A stretch of 10,835 nt of DNA from JBBIGV01 sp037447335 (GTDB lineage Bacteria; Bacteroidota; Ignavibacteria; Ignavibacteriales; Ignavibacteriaceae): assembly GCA_037447335.1 (NCBI GenBank), contig JBBIGV010000089.1, positions 1 to 10,835 on the forward strand, written 5' to 3'. The notes below the pieces were generated by a model. It was not told where the DNA came from. It saw nothing but the letters and a program-made list of their open reading frames with translations, and searched no databases. Within the stretch, counting starts at the first letter, position 1. Each line of letters begins with the position of its first letter. The position numbers and the translations under genes are program-made. Below are positions 8,046-10,835 of this stretch, piece by piece.

Positions 8046-8654
8046 ATGAGAACAATATGCGATTTCAAAGAATTCAATTTCAAGGAGAAGGGATCGCTTT
8101 TTAAAACGGAAGCTTTCCCGGTTTCATCTGAAGAAGAATTCAATTCTATTCTTGCAGGAATTAAAAAACGGAATTATGATGCAACCCATCATTGTTTTGC
8201 ATATAAACTGATGAATGGAAAATTTAAATACTCTGACGATGGTGAGCCATCCTATACCGCCGGCAAGAGAATTCTAAATGCAATTGTTCACTTTGAGTTG
8301 TATGGTGTTGCTGTAATTGTGGTGAGATATTTTGGTGGTACAAAGCTGGGAGTAGGTCCGCTCGGCAAGGCATATTATAATGCTGCATACAAGGTGCTGA
8401 AATTATGTAATCAAGTCGAATTAATTCCACATAAAAAAATCCGGATAATTTTTCCTCATCATTTTATAAGCATAATTCATAGGTACTTAGAACGGGCAAA
8501 TGCAAGGATAAGTAATACTGATTATCAGGGAGAAAAAACCATTGTAAAATGTTTAATAACTGAAGCAGATGTGGGGAAAATTCAATCGACATTACTTGAA
8601 ATATCCGGAGGGGAAATTCAATTCATTATTGAACCGGAATCTGTTTACATCTGA
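8046..8654 (+). CDS. YigZ/IMPACT family protein (UPF0029)
   Basis: The 202-residue product is a YigZ-type member of the IMPACT family. The UPF0029 domain (PF01205, about 18-122) shows the signatures DDGEPS (64-69) and VRYFGGTKLGVGPLGKAY (93-110). A smaller ferredoxin-like DUF1949 domain (PF09186, about 130-192) follows. Length and domain order match E. coli YigZ. The eukaryotic relative IMPACT is linked to translational control through Gcn1, but the bacterial role is unsettled, and nucleic-acid or translation-factor binding is suggested only from structure. The ATG at 8046 has no strong Shine-Dalgarno site (only AGAAA just before it). The gene is divergent from uvrA and is followed after 86 bp by the MarR-type gene, which has its own promoter candidate. 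It is probably a stand-alone cytosolic housekeeping gene. Confidence 0.92.
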   Translation: MRTICDFKEFNFKEKGSLFKTEAFPVSSEEEFNSILAGIKKRNYDATHHCFAYKLMNGKFKYSDDGEPSYTAGKRILNAIVHFELYGVAVIVVRYFGGTKLGVGPLGKAYYNAAYKVLKLCNQVELIPHKKIRIIFPHHFISIIHRYLERANARISNTDYQGEKTIVKCLITEADVGKIQSTLLEISGGEIQFIIEPESVYI

Positions 8655-8683
8655 AATATTTTTTAGTAAGCATAATTTTCTGC

Positions 8684-8712
8684 TTGACATATAATTTTGC
8701 ATTCACGATATT
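8684..8712 (+). promoter_or_regulatory. Candidate promoter of the MarR-type gene
   Basis: A perfect TTGACA (8684-8689), a 17-base spacer and GATATT (8707-8712, four of six matches) lie about 30 bp before the MarR ATG. A perfect TATAAT (8690-8695) directly abuts the -35 box and could be the -10 of a different start with no recognisable -35. The region is compact, and a repressor bound here would block both. Confidence 0.45.
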
Positions 8713-8740
8713 TGCCAAGAGCAATAATTAGGGAGAGAGA

Positions 8741-9199
8741 ATGCCAGAAATAGAACCAATCAGAATGGATGCAATAAAACTCGCAGACCTTACCTTTAAG
8801 CTGCTTGCTAATTGCCAGGAAAAAGAAGCCCGCCTTGCCGATCAGTACGGATTAACACAGGCTGAATTTCGTTGCCTCCGCTTATTCGGAACAGACGAAA
8901 CCATAAATAATAAACAAATAGCAGAAAGGATGCAGCTTAGCCCAAGCCGATTAACCAGGATAATTGATGGGTTGGTCTCCAAGGGATATATGATGCGTGA
9001 AATTGAACCGAACGACAGAAGAAATATGAGAGTTTCACTCTCTAAAAACGGTGTGCTCATTGTTCAACAATTAAATAACGCATACATAAATATCCATAAA
9101 GAAATTCTCGAGGATATTGATCAGCCCCAGCACAAACCATTGATTTCGGCAATGACAAATCTTCTCTCAGCATTGGAGAAGTGGATAGCTAAATCCTAA
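8741..9199 (+). CDS. MarR-family winged-helix transcriptional regulator
   Basis: The 152-residue product has the size and layout of a MarR-family dimeric DNA-binding regulator. N- and C-terminal helices (about 8-35 and 105-150) would form the dimer interface. Residues 38-104 form the winged helix-turn-helix. NNKQIAERMQLSPSRLTRII (56-75) covers the helix-turn-helix, and the wing REIEPNDRRNMRVSLSKNG (86-104) carries the family's Asp-Arg pair (D92, R93). Cys25 and Cys45 are present, but nothing shows that they are sensors. The start is certain: GGGAGAGAG sits just upstream of the ATG, and a perfect TTGACA -35 precedes it. Members often repress their own gene and a neighbour in response to small phenolic ligands or oxidants. 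The neighbour downstream on the same strand is the multihaem cytochrome, so it is a candidate target, by position only. Confidence 0.92.
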   Translation: MPEIEPIRMDAIKLADLTFKLLANCQEKEARLADQYGLTQAEFRCLRLFGTDETINNKQIAERMQLSPSRLTRIIDGLVSKGYMMREIEPNDRRNMRVSLSKNGVLIVQQLNNAYINIHKEILEDIDQPQHKPLISAMTNLLSALEKWIAKS

Positions 9200-9223
9200 A
9201 ATTTTTAATATAATGTTTGTTAT

Positions 9224-9238
9224 GGTCAAAAATTGACC
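9224..9238. repeat. Perfect palindrome GGTCAA-AAA-TTGACC, possible operator
   Basis: Six-base arms (9224-9229 and 9233-9238) are exact inverted repeats around three A residues. The element lies 25 bp after the MarR stop in the spacer before the cytochrome. There is no following T run, so it does not look like a terminator. A 15 bp dyad is a plausible size for a winged-helix dimer, but I found no second copy near the marR promoter, so the link is unproven. Confidence 0.35.
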
Positions 9239-9263
9239 CAAAGATGAGTTGTTGTTATCAAAT

Positions 9264-9304
9264 AAGAGAAAATCAATTCTTCCAATAGAGAATTGTTCTC
9301 TCTT
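9264..9304 (+). terminator. Long imperfect hairpin after the MarR gene
   Basis: The left arm 9264-9280 and right arm 9289-9304 pair over about 15 bp: AAGAGA with TCTCTT, AA with TT, and CAATTCT with AGAATTG. There is one mismatch (A9270 opposite C9298), one bulged T (9273), and an eight-base loop. It is the most stable-looking structure in the spacer. The downstream sequence is AAAGGCATATTTT rather than a T tract, so it could be a weak terminator of the MarR transcript, an mRNA-stabilising stem or a protein-binding dyad. Confidence 0.4.
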
Positions 9305-9321
9305 AAAGGCATATTTTAATA

Positions 9322-9401
9322 ATTAATTCTACTTTTGCCAGAGGCATAGTAGTTGAACAATGCCATAATCAAATATTAAAAACTTAATCTGTAGAATTAA
9401 T
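9322..9401 (+). promoter_or_regulatory. Structured leader of the cytochrome gene
   Basis: ATTAATTCTAC (9322-9332) and GTAGAATTAAT (9391-9401) are a perfect 11-base inverted repeat enclosing 58 bases. Inside, TGCC (9336-9339) can pair with GGCA (9343-9346), and GGCAT (9343-9347) can instead pair with ATGCC (9360-9364). The two inner pairings exclude each other. The structure ends 14 bases before the Shine-Dalgarno site at 9416. If transcribed, it would form a closed domain with a switchable inner hairpin. It matches no riboswitch class that I recognise. Confidence 0.35.
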
Positions 9402-9415
9402 CAACATTATTTTAC

Positions 9416-9420
9416 AGGGG
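9416..9420 (+). promoter_or_regulatory. Shine-Dalgarno site (AGGGG) fixing the cytochrome start
   Basis: AGGGG lies five bases before the ATG at 9426, one of the better ribosome binding sites in this window. It marks that ATG as the original start even though codon 6 of the frame is a stop. Confidence 0.6.
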
Positions 9421-9425
9421 AAATT

Positions 9426-10835
9426 ATGAAAATTGGAAAGTAAATTTATTTTGTTTTAGTCCCTTTCTTATGTGTGGTCTTTGTTGTAACAGGCTGTAAA
9501 AAGGAAGAGCCGGTAACCCCCGCGATAAAGTTCAATCTGAAAAACCAATCAACTCCTGCGAAGGATGCCATATCAATTATACTGTTCTTAAAACTATAGC
9601 TGCACCAGATACCTCAGCTCCGGCTGGCGGCTGTGGTGGGGAAGCGCCCCACATTGAACCGTATGACAGAGTGTTTCTGGGAGGCGAAGGATTTGAACGT
9701 TTCAAAAAAACAATGCACGGTAAAATCGGATGTACTACTTGTCATAATGGCGTAGATAATACTGATGATAAAACATTGGCGCACTCAGGTGATTTTATAA
9801 AACATCCCTCAACTCGGGCAACTGAAAAGTGCGCAAGCTGCCACCCCGACATTGTTAACAGAACTGAGAACAGCCTTCATCAGCAAGGATGGGGACAGAA
9901 GAATATGGTTGTTACCCGTTCAGGGTTGACTTCATTCGATCAGTTGAGTGAGATGATGAAAACTGGTTATGATAAAAATTGTGCAACCTGTCATGCAACC
10001 TGCGGCGATTGTCATGTGAACAGACCGAAACCAGGCGGCGGCGGACTATACAGGGGACACGAATTTAGTAAAAAGCCAAGCATGATTGATAATTGTGTTG
10101 CCTGCCACTCAAGCCGCGGCGGGCATGCCTATTTTGGTATTGCCAGCGGTACAGTGCCTGATGTACATCTGACAAAAGCAGGTTTTATTTGTATGAATTG
10201 CCATACAAAAAATGAAATTCATGGTGATGGTAATATTTATGATCAGAGATATAAGATGGCACTTCTCCCAAAGTGCAGCAACTGTCACTCAAACCTGCAA
10301 ACGTCAAATCAGTATCACACGATGCATATAAATACGTTTAACTGTAATGCTTGTCATTCGCAGAATTATAACAATTGCGGAAGCTGTCATATAGGCGGAG
10401 CGGGTGCAAGAATTCCATCTTACCAAAGTTTCAAAATCGGTATTAATCCTATTCCCGATACCAAACCCTACAAGTTTGCAACTTTAAGACGATCTTTAAT
10501 GGCCCCGGATAGCTGGCAGAATTATGGTGTTGCTGTACTGCCGGCTTTTGACAGCCAGCCCACTTATAAATATTCGACGCCTCATAATATCATCCGATGG
10601 ACAAGCAGAACCAAAGTAGACCCCGGTAAACAATGTTACGATGCTTGTCATATAATTAAGGAAGCAGAAACCTTCCGTAATAAAGAATTGTATCTGTTCG
10701 AATCTGATCTTGAACCCTGGGAAATTAATGCAACTAAAAAAATAATAGTTGATGGCAAACTGCCGTCAGGCTGGGGATTAAATAATTATCCCAGATTTGT
10801 CATTAGGGACCCACGACATAAGGGCAAGAAAATGC
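9426..10835 (+). CDS. Multihaem c-type cytochrome lipoprotein; 5' frame broken, 3' end beyond window
   Basis: This is a large multihaem cytochrome c, expected outside the cytoplasm in respiratory or extracellular electron transfer. From the ATG the frame reads MKIGK, a TAA (9441-9443), then IYFVLVPFLCVVFVVTGC, a lipoprotein signal with lipobox VTGC (Cys at 9495-9497). After VTP the frame must shift by -1 at the CCCCC run (9517-9521) to enter the frame that stays open to the window end. That frame has ten CXXCH motifs: CEGCH 9557, CTTCH 9731, CASCH 9830, CATCH 9980, CGDCH 10001, CVACH 10094, CMNCH 10190, CSNCH 10274, CNACH 10343 and CGSCH 10376. A CX3CH motif (CYDACH) follows at 10634. I cannot assign a named family. 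The well-kept haem sites argue against long-term decay, so two sequence errors or a very recent inactivation are likely. Without the signal peptide haem could not be attached, so internal starts such as GTG 9671 are unlikely to give a working protein. Confidence 0.82.

Noticed and set aside
9513..9524. Programmed -1 ribosomal frameshifting at the C run of the cytochrome gene
   Set aside because: The CCCCC run would permit slippage, but there is no clear stimulatory structure just downstream, and the TAA at codon 6 would stop translation first. Error or mutation explains both breaks more simply.
9628..9645. Cys followed by GGEAPH in the cytochrome as an extra haem motif
   Set aside because: There is only one cysteine before the histidine, so it cannot form a CXnCH attachment site.
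1..10835. tRNA, rRNA, CRISPR array, insertion sequence or prophage
   Set aside because: Reading both strands, I found no tRNA or rRNA sequence, no regularly spaced direct repeats, no transposase, integrase or phage protein, and no terminal inverted repeats around a gene.

Overview
The window looks like chromosomal DNA of a free-living Gram-negative bacterium. It is AT-rich and densely coded, with exported proteins and a many-haem c-type cytochrome carrying a lipoprotein signal. The style (weak or absent Shine-Dalgarno sites before some genes, haem-rich lipoproteins, an exported oligopeptidase B) suggests the Bacteroidota/Chlorobi/Ignavibacteriota group, perhaps Ignavibacteriota. That is inference, because no rRNA or other phylogenetic marker is present beyond uvrA.

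Layout, left to right. A very short open frame leaves the left edge on the minus strand (1-63). A two-gene minus-strand unit follows: an exported oligopeptidase B-type serine peptidase (1138-3279) and, 30 bp downstream, a secreted DUF1028 Ntn-hydrolase-like protein with a TPR-like tail (121-1107). A 178 bp divergent spacer separates this unit from a plus-strand pair, a TauE/SafE membrane permease (3461-4210) and an aldo/keto reductase (4222-5046). The reductase converges on uvrA (minus, ends at 5086), with a small dyad between them. uvrA is divergent from a YigZ/IMPACT gene (8046-8654), which is followed by a MarR-type regulator (8741-9199) with its own good ribosome binding site and a recognisable -35 box.

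The last 1.6 kb is the most unusual part. A 226 bp spacer after the MarR gene holds three inverted repeats. It leads into a multihaem cytochrome c that runs off the right edge. The visible part has ten CXXCH motifs plus one CX3CH. Its start is well marked by a Shine-Dalgarno site, an ATG and a lipoprotein signal sequence, but the frame is broken by a TAA at codon 6 and by a -1 shift at a run of five C. Everything downstream is cleanly open. The gene is therefore either a recently broken gene or an intact one hit by two base-calling errors.

Taken together, most of the window is ordinary housekeeping: DNA repair, peptide breakdown, carbonyl reduction and transport. I do not see a clear new multi-gene system. 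The candidates worth checking are the cytochrome with its structured leader and adjacent MarR gene, and the exported peptidase/DUF1028 pair.
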